Source: Skermania piniformis (GTDB lineage Bacteria; Actinomycetota; Actinomycetes; Mycobacteriales; Mycobacteriaceae). Taken from it: a stretch of DNA of 64,000 bases. The notes beneath the pieces are model-generated. The model saw only the letters and a list, made by a program, of their open reading frames with translations, made no database searches and was not told where the DNA came from. This document shows positions 45,586-54,572 of this stretch, piece by piece. Every line of letters begins with the position of its first letter. Position 1 is the first letter of the stretch. The DNA is taken from contig NZ_CP079105.1 in NCBI RefSeq assembly GCF_019285775.1, forward strand, positions 2,852,001 through 2,916,000, in the 5' to 3' direction. The position numbers were made by a program, and so were the translations under genes.

Positions 45586-46692
45586 TTATGCCTCCCGGCG
45601 CGTCGTACCAATCAGTGAACAAAGCGCCGTGGATGCCTGGAGTGGCAGCACACCGTTGCCGAGTGCGGTGATCTGCTGGTTGGTCGTCAGCTCGCCAGTG
45701 TCGGTGACCCATCCGGTCGGTAGACCCATGAGCCATTCGACGAACGCTGGTGCTGGGCGGGGTCCGTCGGCGTCGTTCAGGAGTGCGGGTGCGGGTGCTG
45801 GTCGTCCGGTGATGTGTTCCCAGCGGGTGATGGCGTCGGCGTAGCGTCCCCAGCGTTGAACAGTCCGTCGATCAGCGACCACAGCGTCTCCGACTCGCGC
45901 CTCTTGCTCGGTGAGCCATGCGGTCCGTGGAGCGCGAAGTCGATGATCTGGTGCGATAGCGCGATCGTCCCTCGCCTGGCTCGCACCTGTTCGAGCGTCT
46001 CGCCGCCCCGCGTGGAGTCGGTCGCGAGCGGGGTACGGAAGCGTGCGGTGGGCGAGGATGAAGATGCGGAGTCGGTGGTGAGGAGCGCCGACAAGGGAAG
46101 CCGGTAGGCCGATCCATCGTGCATCCAGCCGCAGGTCGGCCAGATCGCCGAGAACGGCACCGTGAGCCCGTAGAGGTCGAGCTGCGTTGTCTCCCAGATG
46201 CCACGGGTCGGGTTCCAGCTCGCGAAGGGTTGCATCGTCGGGGGTTGCATCGCCGGGGTTGCGTAGGTCACGGTGGTCTCCTTCTGCTGGTGGTCGCGTT
46301 GCTGGTGAGGACAGCAGCCCTCGAACGTTCTCGATGACGACCCATTCGGGTTGGAGTGCGTCGATGGCTTCTGCCATGTGCGCCCAGAGGCCGGAGCGGG
46401 TGCCGGGTGCGAGGCCTGCGCGCTTGCCGACGGTCGATACGTCTTGGCAGGGGAACCCGCCGATGAGGATGTCCACGGGCTCGACCTCGTGCCGGTTGAT
46501 GGCGGTGATGTCGCCGAGGTTCGGGACGCCGGGCCAGTGGCGTGAGAAGACGCGGGCGACGGGTTCGTTGAGTTCGGAGAACCACACGGTTTCGGCGTCG
46601 AAGACGTGCTCGACAGCGAGGTCGAGGCCACCGTATCCGCTGAACAGCGACCCGATCTTGAGTCGCGGCGACTGGTCTTCCCGGTCATGCAT
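45586..46692 (-). CDS. DNA cytosine-5 methyltransferase, phage/element type
   Basis: 368 residues. Motif I GSLFSGYGGLDLAVE, motif IV GGFPCQDVS with Cys82, motif VI VIENVRGLL (119-127), motif VIII SLVGAPHHRLRIFILAH (200-216) and motif X NQQITALGNGVLPLQA. All are in one frame, so the gene is intact. No nuclease gene is linked, so it is probably a solitary methyltransferase that protects the element. The ATG at 46692 has CGGAG upstream. Residues about 141-305 are overlapped by a second reading frame. Confidence 0.88.
   Translation of the reverse strand: MHDREDQSPRLKIGSLFSGYGGLDLAVEHVFDAETVWFSELNEPVARVFSRHWPGVPNLGDITAINRHEVEPVDILIGGFPCQDVSTVGKRAGLAPGTRSGLWAHMAEAIDALQPEWVVIENVRGLLSSPATRPPAEGDHRDLRNPGDATPDDATLRELEPDPWHLGDNAARPLRAHGAVLGDLADLRLDARWIGLPASLVGAPHHRLRIFILAHRTLPYPARDRLHAGRRDARTGASQARDDRAIAPDHRLRAPRTAWLTEQEARVGDAVVADRRTVQRWGRYADAITRWEHITGRPAPAPALLNDADGPRPAPAFVEWLMGLPTGWVTDTGELTTNQQITALGNGVLPLQASTALCSLIGTTRREA
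45777..46271 (-). CDS. possible gene embedded in the methyltransferase, other frame
   Basis: 164 residues from a GTG at 46271 that has AGAAGGAG at 46278-46285, 6 nt away: one of the best ribosome binding sites in the region, yet inside the methyltransferase gene. The product reads PFASWNPTRGIWETTQLDLY, PFSAIWPTCGWMHDGSAYRL and ATDSTRGGETLEQVRARRGT, a WPTSGM-type pattern I associate with small proteins next to phage methyltransferases. The same DNA also encodes conserved methyltransferase motif VIII. Dual coding is therefore likely but needs proof. Confidence 0.55.
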   Translation of the reverse strand: MTYATPAMQPPTMQPFASWNPTRGIWETTQLDLYGLTVPFSAIWPTCGWMHDGSAYRLPLSALLTTDSASSSSPTARFRTPLATDSTRGGETLEQVRARRGTIALSHQIIDFALHGPHGSPSKRRESETLWSLIDGLFNAGDATPTPSPAGNTSPDDQHPHPHS

Positions 46693-46981
46693 GAGGGCTC
46701 CGAGTGACGGGCGACCCCGACCCCAGGTCTTCGAGTTCTGATGCCGGGCTGGTCACCTGTCAGGTGCACGACCACGCCACGCTCCGCCGTCCGCATCGAC
46801 CCCGGCCCTCGCCGTCACTCGACATGCTCAACTCGCCCTCGACGACCACGCCGGCCGCTCGTCTCTCCGACCCACCCACTGAGAGGACACGCGTCTTGCA
46901 GGTCAAGGAACAGACCCCCGGACTGGGGCGTGCGGGAGCGGTTTTCTGGTGCTCACCTGCTCGTCAGGACGGGAGGCAGCG
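46693..46981. promoter_or_regulatory. relaxase upstream region, oriT candidate
   Basis: 289 bp between the divergent methyltransferase and relaxase genes. It contains the perfect palindrome CACCTG-T-CAGGTG (46754-46766) and a half-site CATGCTCAA (46823-46831) like those of the 39.9-kb array. oriT often lies next to a MobF relaxase gene, so this is the best place to look; no nic motif is recognisable. Confidence 0.4.
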
Positions 46982-49900
46982 ATGACGGTTTCGATGCGCG
47001 TGATGAGCGCGGGCGATGGCTACAAATACCTGCTGAAGACCGTCGCGGCCGCCGACGGCGACCGTCCGCTATCGACGCCGCTGACCCGCTACTTCATCGA
47101 GGAAGGCACCCCACCGGGCCGATGGCTCGGCAAAGGCGTTGCTTCGCTCGGCAAGGGCGAGCTCGTCGTCGGCGACTGCGTCTCAGAAGACCAACTCCAG
47201 CTCCTCATGGGCTCGGGCTGCGATCCGATCACCGGCAAGCAACTCGGGCTCGCATTCCCGGCTTTCAAGACGACAGAGCAGCGGATCGAGGCCCGAATCG
47301 CGAAGCTCGACGCCACGCTGATGCCTGGCGCGAAGGGCGAAGCTGTCGCTCTGATCGTGGCCGAGGAGAACACACGGGCCGGACGTCGAGCGGTGGCGGG
47401 ATTCGACTTCACGTTCTCGATACCGAAGTCCGCAAGCGTGCTCTGGGCAGTCGCCGACGCCGGGGTGCAGGCGATGATCGGGGCCGCGCACCACCGGGCG
47501 GTTGCGGAGGTGGTTGCACTCATGGAACGAGAGGTTGCGGCCACCCGCACCGGCGCAACCGCAGGCGACGGGGCCGTTGCACAGGTCCAGGTCGAGGGGC
47601 TGATCGCGACCGCCTTCGATCACTTCGACTCCCGCTCAGGTGACCCCCACCTCCACACGCACGTCGTCATCAGCAACAAGGCCAAGACCAAGCTCGACGG
47701 GAAGTGGCGCTCACTGGACGGCAGGCCGATGCACGCTGCCGTCGTCGCCCTCTCGGAGCTGCACGAGGCGGTGTTCGCTGACCACATGACCCGCATCTTC
47801 GGCGTGGAATGGGAGGCCCGCGACATGGGCCGCGACCGCAACCCAGCCTGGGCGATCACGGCTGTCCCTGAGTCGCTGGTGACGGAGTTCTCCAGCCGCG
47901 CGCGCCACATCGACGCTGAGAAGAACCGGTTGATCGACGAGTACGTCGCTGCGCACGGCCGCCAACCGTCGAATGCGACGATCTTGAAGCTCCGCGCGCA
48001 GGCGACGCTCTCCACGCGACCAGACAAGAAGGTCCGGTCCCTGGCTGCCCTGACTGAGGAGTGGCGAACTCGAGCCACCGCGATCCTCGGCAGCGACGCG
48101 ACGAGGTGGGCGATGGACGCCACCGACAACGACCGCCCCTTGCTGCTGCGGGCCGACGACATCCCCCTCGACGTGATCCGCGACATCGGTCGCTCTGTCG
48201 TCGAGACGGTCGGCGAGAAGCGTTCGACCTGGCGCCGGTGGAACCTCATGGCCGAATCAGCCCGGCAGACGATGGGGTGGCGCTTCGCCACCATGAACGA
48301 CCGCGAATCGGTGATCGCGATGGTCACCGACGCCGCCCAGCTCGCATCCCTGCGACTCACACCACCCGAGCTCTCACTCTCGCCCGCGGTGTTCCGGCGC
48401 GATGATGGCACGTCGGTGTTCCGGCCGGTCAACTCGGCGATCTTCACCTCCGAGGTCCAACTGCTGGCGGAAGACCGGCTCCTCGAACGCTCCCGCGACC
48501 TCACCGGCCCCACTGTCTCCCTCGCGACCGTCGAGAAGATCGCCCGCAAGCCCGATGCCGACGGTCTGGTGCTGGGTGAGGGTCAGGCCGAAGCGTTGAC
48601 ACGGATCGCAGTGTCGGGGCGGACCCTCGATGTGCTCGTTGGCCCGGCTGGGGCGGGCAAGACCACCGCCATGAACGCGCTCCGCCGTGCATGGGAGGCC
48701 GAGCACGGCAAAGGCTCCGTGGTCGGGCTCGCCCCGTCCGCGGTGGCCGCGCAGGTCCTCGCCGACGATCTCGGGATCGAGACCGAGAACACCGCGATGT
48801 GGTGGCAGAACCACCTCACCAAAGGACTCAACTTCACCGCTGGCCAGTTGGTCGTCGTTGACGAAGCCTCCCTCGCCGGCACTCTGTCGCTGGACCGGAT
48901 CACCGGCCTCGCCCAGAAGGCGGGGTCGAAGGTTCTGCTGATCGGTGACTACGCCCAACTCCAGTCGGTAGATGCCGGGGGCGCGTTCTCTATGCTCGCC
49001 CACGACCGCACCGACACCGTCGAACTCATCGACGTCCACCGCTTCCGCAACCCCTGGGAGAAGCTCGCCTCCCTCGACCTCCGTCACGGCCACACCTCGG
49101 CGATCGACACCTACCTCGCGCACGGCCGCATCCAGGACGGCGACACCGAGACCATGACCGACGCCGCCTACACGGCATGGCGGGCCGACCGAGACGCCGG
49201 ACGCATCACCGTCCTCGTCGCCGAGACCCGCGAACAAGTGACCGCGCTAAACGAGCGCGCCCGAGCTGACCTGCTCGTCGACGGGACCCTCACCCAGGAC
49301 AGGGAGGTCGAGCTGCACGACGGAACCCACGCCGGTGTCGGGGATACCGTCATCACCCGCCGCAACGACCGGAAGATCACGGCCAGCAACGGGAACGACT
49401 GGGTGCGCAACGGTGACATCTGGACCATCACGGACGTGCGAGGCGACGGAAGCCTCACCATCCGCAGACCGGGCCGCTCCTACGGCGGCGCGATCTTGCT
49501 GCCCGCCGCGTACGTCGCTGAGCATGTCGATCTCGGATACGCCGTCACCGCGCACCGAGCCCAAGGCGTCACCACCGACACCGCACATGTCCTGGTCGAG
49601 CCGACCGCGACGAGGGAGAACTTCTACGTCTCCATGACCCGAGGCCGTGCAGCGAACCACGCCTACGTGATCCTCGACCGCGCCGACGACCACCAACAGC
49701 CACACCCCGGCGACGACCCGAACGCGTCCAGTCGCAGCGTCCTGACGGGAGTGCTCCAGCACGTCGGCGCGGAACTCTCAGCGTACGAGACGATCACCGC
49801 TGAACAGGAACAGTGGGGCTCGATCGCGCAGCTCGCCGCCGAGTACGAGACCATCGCCGCCGCAGCACAACACGACCGATGGGCCTCCCTCGTGCGCGCA

Positions 49901-50533
49901 TCCGGCCTCACCGAAGAACAAGCACAAACGGCGGTCGAGTCAGAAGCCTTCGGGCCACTCACGGTCGAGCTCCGCCGCGCCGAAGCCAACCACCACGACA
50001 TCGAGACCCTGCTCCCACGCCTCATCGCCGCACGTGGACTCAACGACGCCGACGACATCGCCGCCGTCCTCCACTACCGAGTCGCCCATGCCACCACGCG
50101 CCCCGCCGGATCAGGACGAGCCCGCCAAGCACCGCGACTCATCGCCGGACTTCTCCCACACGCGGACGGCGTGCAGGACACCGAGATGCGCGCCGCGCTC
50201 AACGAACGAGAAGCACTCATCGAAGCCCGCGCCGACGCCGTCCTCGACGGTGCCCTCATCGACCACGCACCCTGGACGAAAGCACTCGGCACACCGCCCA
50301 GGAGCCTCCGCCGCGCCGCGACCTGGCGGAAAACCGCACGAGTAGTCGCCGCCTACCGCGACCGCTACCGCATCACCGGCGACACCCCGCTCGGAGCACC
50401 ACCCGCCTCCGAGGCGCAGAAGATCGACGCCGCCCGTGCCCGCGCTGCCGAAAGCCGGGCCCGAGACATCGCCGCTGGCGTCCATTCCGTCACCCAACCC
50501 ACGAGCGGACACCATCACGGACGGTCGCTCTGA
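46982..50533 (+). CDS. MobF relaxase-helicase
   Basis: 1183 residues. The relaxase domain has nicking Tyr candidates in GYKYLL (14, 16), GFDFTFSIPKSASVLW and the HUH-type metal site PHLHTHVVISN (His223, 225, 227). The helicase part has Walker A GPAGAGKTT (554-562), Walker B VVDEASLAG, GDYAQLQSVDAGG, and YAVTAHRAQGVTTD plus FYVSMTRGR motifs. The C-terminus is helical and Arg/Ala-rich. This is the TraA/TrwC layout: cuts oriT, stays on the 5' end and unwinds DNA for transfer. The ATG at 46982 follows GGGAGG. Confidence 0.93.
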   Translation: MTVSMRVMSAGDGYKYLLKTVAAADGDRPLSTPLTRYFIEEGTPPGRWLGKGVASLGKGELVVGDCVSEDQLQLLMGSGCDPITGKQLGLAFPAFKTTEQRIEARIAKLDATLMPGAKGEAVALIVAEENTRAGRRAVAGFDFTFSIPKSASVLWAVADAGVQAMIGAAHHRAVAEVVALMEREVAATRTGATAGDGAVAQVQVEGLIATAFDHFDSRSGDPHLHTHVVISNKAKTKLDGKWRSLDGRPMHAAVVALSELHEAVFADHMTRIFGVEWEARDMGRDRNPAWAITAVPESLVTEFSSRARHIDAEKNRLIDEYVAAHGRQPSNATILKLRAQATLSTRPDKKVRSLAALTEEWRTRATAILGSDATRWAMDATDNDRPLLLRADDIPLDVIRDIGRSVVETVGEKRSTWRRWNLMAESARQTMGWRFATMNDRESVIAMVTDAAQLASLRLTPPELSLSPAVFRRDDGTSVFRPVNSAIFTSEVQLLAEDRLLERSRDLTGPTVSLATVEKIARKPDADGLVLGEGQAEALTRIAVSGRTLDVLVGPAGAGKTTAMNALRRAWEAEHGKGSVVGLAPSAVAAQVLADDLGIETENTAMWWQNHLTKGLNFTAGQLVVVDEASLAGTLSLDRITGLAQKAGSKVLLIGDYAQLQSVDAGGAFSMLAHDRTDTVELIDVHRFRNPWEKLASLDLRHGHTSAIDTYLAHGRIQDGDTETMTDAAYTAWRADRDAGRITVLVAETREQVTALNERARADLLVDGTLTQDREVELHDGTHAGVGDTVITRRNDRKITASNGNDWVRNGDIWTITDVRGDGSLTIRRPGRSYGGAILLPAAYVAEHVDLGYAVTAHRAQGVTTDTAHVLVEPTATRENFYVSMTRGRAANHAYVILDRADDHQQPHPGDDPNASSRSVLTGVLQHVGAELSAYETITAEQEQWGSIAQLAAEYETIAAAAQHDRWASLVRASGLTEEQAQTAVESEAFGPLTVELRRAEANHHDIETLLPRLIAARGLNDADDIAAVLHYRVAHATTRPAGSGRARQAPRLIAGLLPHADGVQDTEMRAALNEREALIEARADAVLDGALIDHAPWTKALGTPPRSLRRAATWRKTARVVAAYRDRYRITGDTPLGAPPASEAQKIDAARARAAESRARDIAAGVHSVTQPTSGHHHGRSL

Positions 50534-50556
50534 ATGAGATATCGGACGCGCCGGAT

Positions 50557-50805
50557 TCAGCTCACGTCGCGCGCCTCGCTGGCCCGATTGAAGTGGGCAT
50601 GCAGACCGGTGAGCGCGTCGTCAGCTTTGGAGAGGATTTCCGCCGCACAAACAGCGCAGTAGGTTGTCTGGCTCTGCGTCCCGTCCTGAACTACGAGGCA
50701 CGGGTCGCCTTTTGATATCACGTGGCGTCGTTGTCGGTAGCATCGGCGTTGCTTTCCTGCCGTCTCCGCGCTGACGTGCTTCAGGATGTTCTTTACTGCT
50801 GGCAT
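50557..50805 (-). CDS. small Cys-rich partner of the helicase
   Basis: 82 residues from the ATG at 50805 (AAGGAG upstream, overlapping the helicase stop). CYRQRRHVISKGDPCLVV and YCAVCAAEIL give four Cys in a CX(n)C...CxxC order that could bind one zinc ion, within a small basic protein with HVSAETAGKQRR. It starts 4 bp after the helicase gene ends, so the two are one operon. No family recognised. Confidence 0.62.
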   Translation of the reverse strand: MPAVKNILKHVSAETAGKQRRCYRQRRHVISKGDPCLVVQDGTQSQTTYCAVCAAEILSKADDALTGLHAHFNRASEARDVS

Positions 50806-50809
50806 TGGT

Positions 50810-52864
50810 CTACTCCTTGATCGCTTCTCGGATCGTGGCTGCCACCTGGTCTCCGATCTCGTCCAGCGAGTCATAAGCGGCCTGCAACTGGTCGAGGGTC
50901 CACTTGTCTCGACTCTTCTTGCCCTGCCCCGCGAACGTGTTGATCTCGCGGTTCAACACGGCGTAAAGAGCGTCTGCGTTGTTGCCGCGTACACCATTGA
51001 CGGATCGGCTGATGTTGAAGCCAGCGCGGGCAAGACCGAGGTCAGTGAGTATGCGCTGGTGGATCGACTTCGAGCGGCTATCGAGGCGGCTGCGCAGCGT
51101 CTGACGCTTGACCTGCGGCTGGACAGGCATCGAGTCGGCAGGTTCCTCCTCGTGCTCCTTGCGGTGAGTCAACTGCGCCCGGAGCACGTCCGCTGTGATC
51201 CCAAGAGCCCGGTAGGTGAACCCACCCGGACCAGGAGTGTCCAGCATCTCTTCAATGACCCGATCATCATCGGGGTCCAGGAACGAACGGCTAAGAAAGT
51301 GACTGAGGCGTTCATCCTGTGCCACAGGGTCGTCGAAGCGTTGCGCGACTTGATCGGGACCGCTGTTGCTTCGTCCGGTCGAGTCTGCTCCCTCTCCTCT
51401 AGCCCACCCCCTGACGATCTGCTGATCCTGTGCGTCGAGGTCGCGGAACTCGTCCCACTGCTCTTCATTGTTCAGACCGACATGGGATACCACGAAACCC
51501 TGGTTGTTAGGACTGTTCGGATCGTTGAGGTCGATGGTGCGCATCACACGGCCCACAAACTGAATGTAGGGCGACAGCGACCGGTAGGGGCGGAAGATGG
51601 CCGCCACACTCAGCGGCGGATGATCGAACCCCTCACCGAGCATCGCCACCTGCACGATGACGTCGATCTGGTTGTTGCGGAGCTTCGCCAGCACCGCGGC
51701 CTTCCGGTCGTCAGCGAGGTTGCTGTGGATGGTTTCAGCCTGTAGCCCCATCTCTTGGAAGATTGCGCGCACTTGGTCCGCGTGGTCGATCGACATCGCT
51801 GACGCTGCGATCTGGTGAGGGAATCCAGTCGCTGCCCGGAGGGACTGGAGCTTCTCGACCGCCTTCTCTGCGATGTGACGGTTGCATTCGTCCGAAAGCG
51901 CTACTCCGCGACGGAACCACGCCTCCTCCTTCAGATCGAGAATCTGGTCCAGCGTGTAGGTGTCCGTCTCGCCTCGGGCAGTGAACGTGATTTCCGCCGG
52001 ATGTGCCGACGCCGAGACGATGTGCTTGATGTATCCGTTGAGCATCGCCCGCGCGAACGGGTAACGGTAGACCAGTTCGCCGAGCAGGTCCTTATTGTCA
52101 GCACGAAATGGCGTGGCGGTTAGGCTCACAAACCGGGCACTCGGGAAGGCTCGAACAACTTTCTGCCAGCTCTCCGCGGCAACGTGGTGACCTTCGTCGA
52201 TGACGACGAGATCGAAGAAGTCGCTCGGGAACTGCGACAACCAGCGGTCGGCGCTGCTGGCCAGTTGCTGGATATTGGCGACCACGATGTGGCTGTTGAC
52301 GCAGTCGTCCATGTTGGCCTTCGGGCCATCCACCAAAGCGGTGTAGGGGCCCGCTGTGAACGAGTCGAGCACGCCGGCCTTCTTCCAGAAGCACGACGCA
52401 TTCGAGATGTTTAGGTCAGCGTAGAGACCCTCGCGGATCGTCGTATTCGGCGCGATCACTAGCGTCCGCTTGTGGGATAGCCCAAAGGGCAGAATTGCCG
52501 CGACGCCAGTCTTTCCGCAGCCGACCGGCAGTTGGATGATTGCCGGAGTCGAGTTAGTCGCGAAGTGCACCAAGGTGGCTTCGTGAGCTTCCTTCTGTGG
52601 CTCCCTCAGATGAGGATTTCCCACGATGTGTGGACTGGCTGCTTCGAAGAATCCGCCGACCACGTCCTTAGCTTTGTCCGCGACACCGTACTCAAGCCGG
52701 AACGGCTCTAGGTCAGCGATCCGATAGTAGCGGTACTGACTCCCCGGCCGTCGTGCCGCAGTGAGCCTTCCTCCTGCGTCCCACCGCCGCAGGGTGGCCG
52801 GAGACACCCCCACGTAGGCAGCGGCCTGGGCGATGGTGAGGTAATCGTCGTACTGATCGGTCAT
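50810..52864 (-). CDS. SF2 helicase with N-terminal MerR/excisionase-like HTH
   Basis: 684 residues. An N-terminal HTH (YLTIAQAAAYVGVSPATLRRW, 8-28, in part) with the wing RYYRIADL is followed by an SF2 motor: Walker A QLPVGCGKTG (111-120), VIDEGHH (221-227), SLTATPFRAD and QFVGRVMRTI. The C-terminal 200 residues are charged and unassigned. Helicases of this kind occur in defence islands, but HTH-helicase fusions are not a defence family I can name. Operon with the 82-residue Cys protein. Confidence 0.8.
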   Translation of the reverse strand: MTDQYDDYLTIAQAAAYVGVSPATLRRWDAGGRLTAARRPGSQYRYYRIADLEPFRLEYGVADKAKDVVGGFFEAASPHIVGNPHLREPQKEAHEATLVHFATNSTPAIIQLPVGCGKTGVAAILPFGLSHKRTLVIAPNTTIREGLYADLNISNASCFWKKAGVLDSFTAGPYTALVDGPKANMDDCVNSHIVVANIQQLASSADRWLSQFPSDFFDLVVIDEGHHVAAESWQKVVRAFPSARFVSLTATPFRADNKDLLGELVYRYPFARAMLNGYIKHIVSASAHPAEITFTARGETDTYTLDQILDLKEEAWFRRGVALSDECNRHIAEKAVEKLQSLRAATGFPHQIAASAMSIDHADQVRAIFQEMGLQAETIHSNLADDRKAAVLAKLRNNQIDVIVQVAMLGEGFDHPPLSVAAIFRPYRSLSPYIQFVGRVMRTIDLNDPNSPNNQGFVVSHVGLNNEEQWDEFRDLDAQDQQIVRGWARGEGADSTGRSNSGPDQVAQRFDDPVAQDERLSHFLSRSFLDPDDDRVIEEMLDTPGPGGFTYRALGITADVLRAQLTHRKEHEEEPADSMPVQPQVKRQTLRSRLDSRSKSIHQRILTDLGLARAGFNISRSVNGVRGNNADALYAVLNREINTFAGQGKKSRDKWTLDQLQAAYDSLDEIGDQVAATIREAIKE

Positions 52865-52887
52865 GACCGGAGGTTACCACAAGTCTA

Positions 52888-52907
52888 TTCAACATTGTTC
52901 AACCTTG
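52888..52907. promoter_or_regulatory. tandem decamer upstream of the helicase gene
   Basis: TTCAACATTG and TTCAACCTTG are adjacent 10-mers (52888-52897, 52898-52907), 24 bp upstream of the helicase ATG. On the minus strand they contain TTGAAC, a possible -35. Their AT-richness stands out; the HTH of the helicase could bind here. Confidence 0.45.
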
Positions 52908-53085
52908 TCGACGCGTGTCAGGTTCGCTAGTGAGGCGCAGGCGGGCCTTCCATGCCCTCACATCTCGGCGTAGTCTTGAGGTTGAGGCGGATTTCTCCTT
53001 ACCTTTGGGCCGTTCACGGCAGACCCTCGGGTCACTCTCCACGCACCGTCTCGACGAAGCAGGCGCGTGTCGAGAGGAGCCCATC

Positions 53086-53454
53086 ATGATCCGCCTACTG
53101 TGGACTGCGAGCGTCGAGGTCCGATACTTCCTCCGGCGCTACATGCCGAGCAACGTCGTCCTTGATCTGCTCCGCACAAGGCGGGGACTCAAGTGGGGAC
53201 TCCCCGCGATGCTGCTTGCCGCGCCCTACCTGGTTGTCGCCTACTGGTGTACCACCATCATCGACCGTGGTGGCCCAGGGTGGCTGCACCTCATCGTGCT
53301 GGTCTGCCTGTGGAGCTCCATCAAGATGGCGCTCTTCGGCCCCGTGAGCGTCGTGCTGCTCGTCAAGGCTCGCATCCGTGAACGTCGCGCACAGCGTCAG
53401 TGCGAGAGTGACGACGCGCCAGCTCGGCCCGAACTTGCTCGCAGCGGACGCTGA
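53086..53454 (+). CDS. small membrane protein of the element
   Basis: 122 residues from the ATG at 53086 (GAGGAG 7 nt upstream). The N-terminal VEVRYFLRRYMPSNVVLDLL precedes two membrane helices (about 40-62 and 70-95: GLPAMLLAAPYLVVAYWC and LHLIVLVCLWSSIKMALFG) and a basic tail. Proteins of this type, sometimes labelled sulfate permease in databases, are common in actinobacterial elements; that label is probably not meaningful. Upstream 52908-53085 holds its promoter and nothing else that I can see. Confidence 0.65.
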   Translation: MIRLLWTASVEVRYFLRRYMPSNVVLDLLRTRRGLKWGLPAMLLAAPYLVVAYWCTTIIDRGGPGWLHLIVLVCLWSSIKMALFGPVSVVLLVKARIRERRAQRQCESDDAPARPELARSGR

Positions 53455-53487
53455 CCTCCGGCACCAGCCTTCCGAAACGTGCGGCTC

Positions 53488-54486
53488 CTATAGAGTCCGC
53501 GCGGGCTCGGAGGCAGGCCGACGAACTTGATCCCCGGCAATACCGGCTCGCAATATCGCCGCATGACGCGAGCCCTCGCGTTCCACGAGGTTCGCAAGGT
53601 CCGCCCCATCGGTCACCAGCGACGCCACGCCGGTCTGCAACAGGCTGTGCGGTCCCGCACTCGCTGCGCTCGTCACCGGCCCCGGAACCGCTCCCACTCC
53701 TCGGCCAAGCTCCGAGGCGCGACGCGCCACCGCCAGCGAGCCCGAGCGGAATCCGGCCTCGACAAGAACCGTCGCCGACGAAAGTGCCGCCATCAAGCGT
53801 GCCCGAGCGATGAAGCGATGCCGGGTCGGAACAGCACCTGGCGGAACCTCGCTGACAAGCACTCCAACATCGGCTACGCGGTCGAGAAGGTCCCGGTGCC
53901 CAGCGGGATAAGGACGGTCAACGCCGTTGGCGAGGACGGCGATCGTGTCGCCGCCCGCGGCGAGAGCAGCCTGATGTGCGGCTCCTTCGATCCCGTAAGC
54001 ACCTCCGGCAACGACGACTCGCTCACTAGCGGCGACGGAGGCAGCGAGCTCGCGAGCCACATGATCCCCGTACGAAGTGGACGCCCGTGCCCCTGTGATC
54101 GTCACGAAGTCGCTCAACGGACGAGCCAGGAACGACGACGCGCCGCGAACCCACAACACGTACGGCGCGGCTTCACCGAGATCGTCGAGGGCAGCAGGCC
54201 AATGAGCATCTCCGGGAACCAACGCTCGGACTCCCGACTGCTGAACGTGGTCGAGCCGCTCTGTGATGTTCCGCACCTCCGAGGTGTTGAAGTGGTCGCG
54301 CCAGACCTGCGCATCCACGGAGTTGAGGCCGCTGACCTCACCATCGAGCTCAGCAAGCCTGAGCACCTCCACCGCCCCGACCCGAGCCAACAGTCGGCCC
54401 GTCACCGGATCGTTGGGCTCGACGAGCATGGACAACACCATGCGCGCGGTGCGTTCGTCGTTCGCGGCATCACTCGGGCCAGTCAT
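53488..54486 (-). CDS. DprA/Smf-like DNA-processing protein
   Basis: 332 residues from the ATG at 54486 (GAGGAA upstream). The Rossmann-like DprA core is clear: PYVLWVRGASSFLARPLSDF, TITGARASTSYGDHVARELA, VVAGGAYGIEGAAHQAALAA, VLANGVDRPYPAGHRDL and VPTRHRFIARARLMAALSSA. DprA loads RecA onto single-stranded DNA; element copies are thought to help establish incoming DNA. The C-terminal winged helix of longer DprA proteins is not evident. It lies next to the right end of the element. Confidence 0.82.
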   Translation of the reverse strand: MTGPSDAANDERTARMVLSMLVEPNDPVTGRLLARVGAVEVLRLAELDGEVSGLNSVDAQVWRDHFNTSEVRNITERLDHVQQSGVRALVPGDAHWPAALDDLGEAAPYVLWVRGASSFLARPLSDFVTITGARASTSYGDHVARELAASVAASERVVVAGGAYGIEGAAHQAALAAGGDTIAVLANGVDRPYPAGHRDLLDRVADVGVLVSEVPPGAVPTRHRFIARARLMAALSSATVLVEAGFRSGSLAVARRASELGRGVGAVPGPVTSAASAGPHSLLQTGVASLVTDGADLANLVEREGSRHAAILRAGIAGDQVRRPASEPARTL

Positions 54487-54572
54487 CGTCGGTTCCTCTC
54501 GGCGTTCGTTGTCGAGAAGGTGCGCCGAACCCGACAAAGAGAATCTGCCGACGAAGGCACGTCGCAGGTCTG

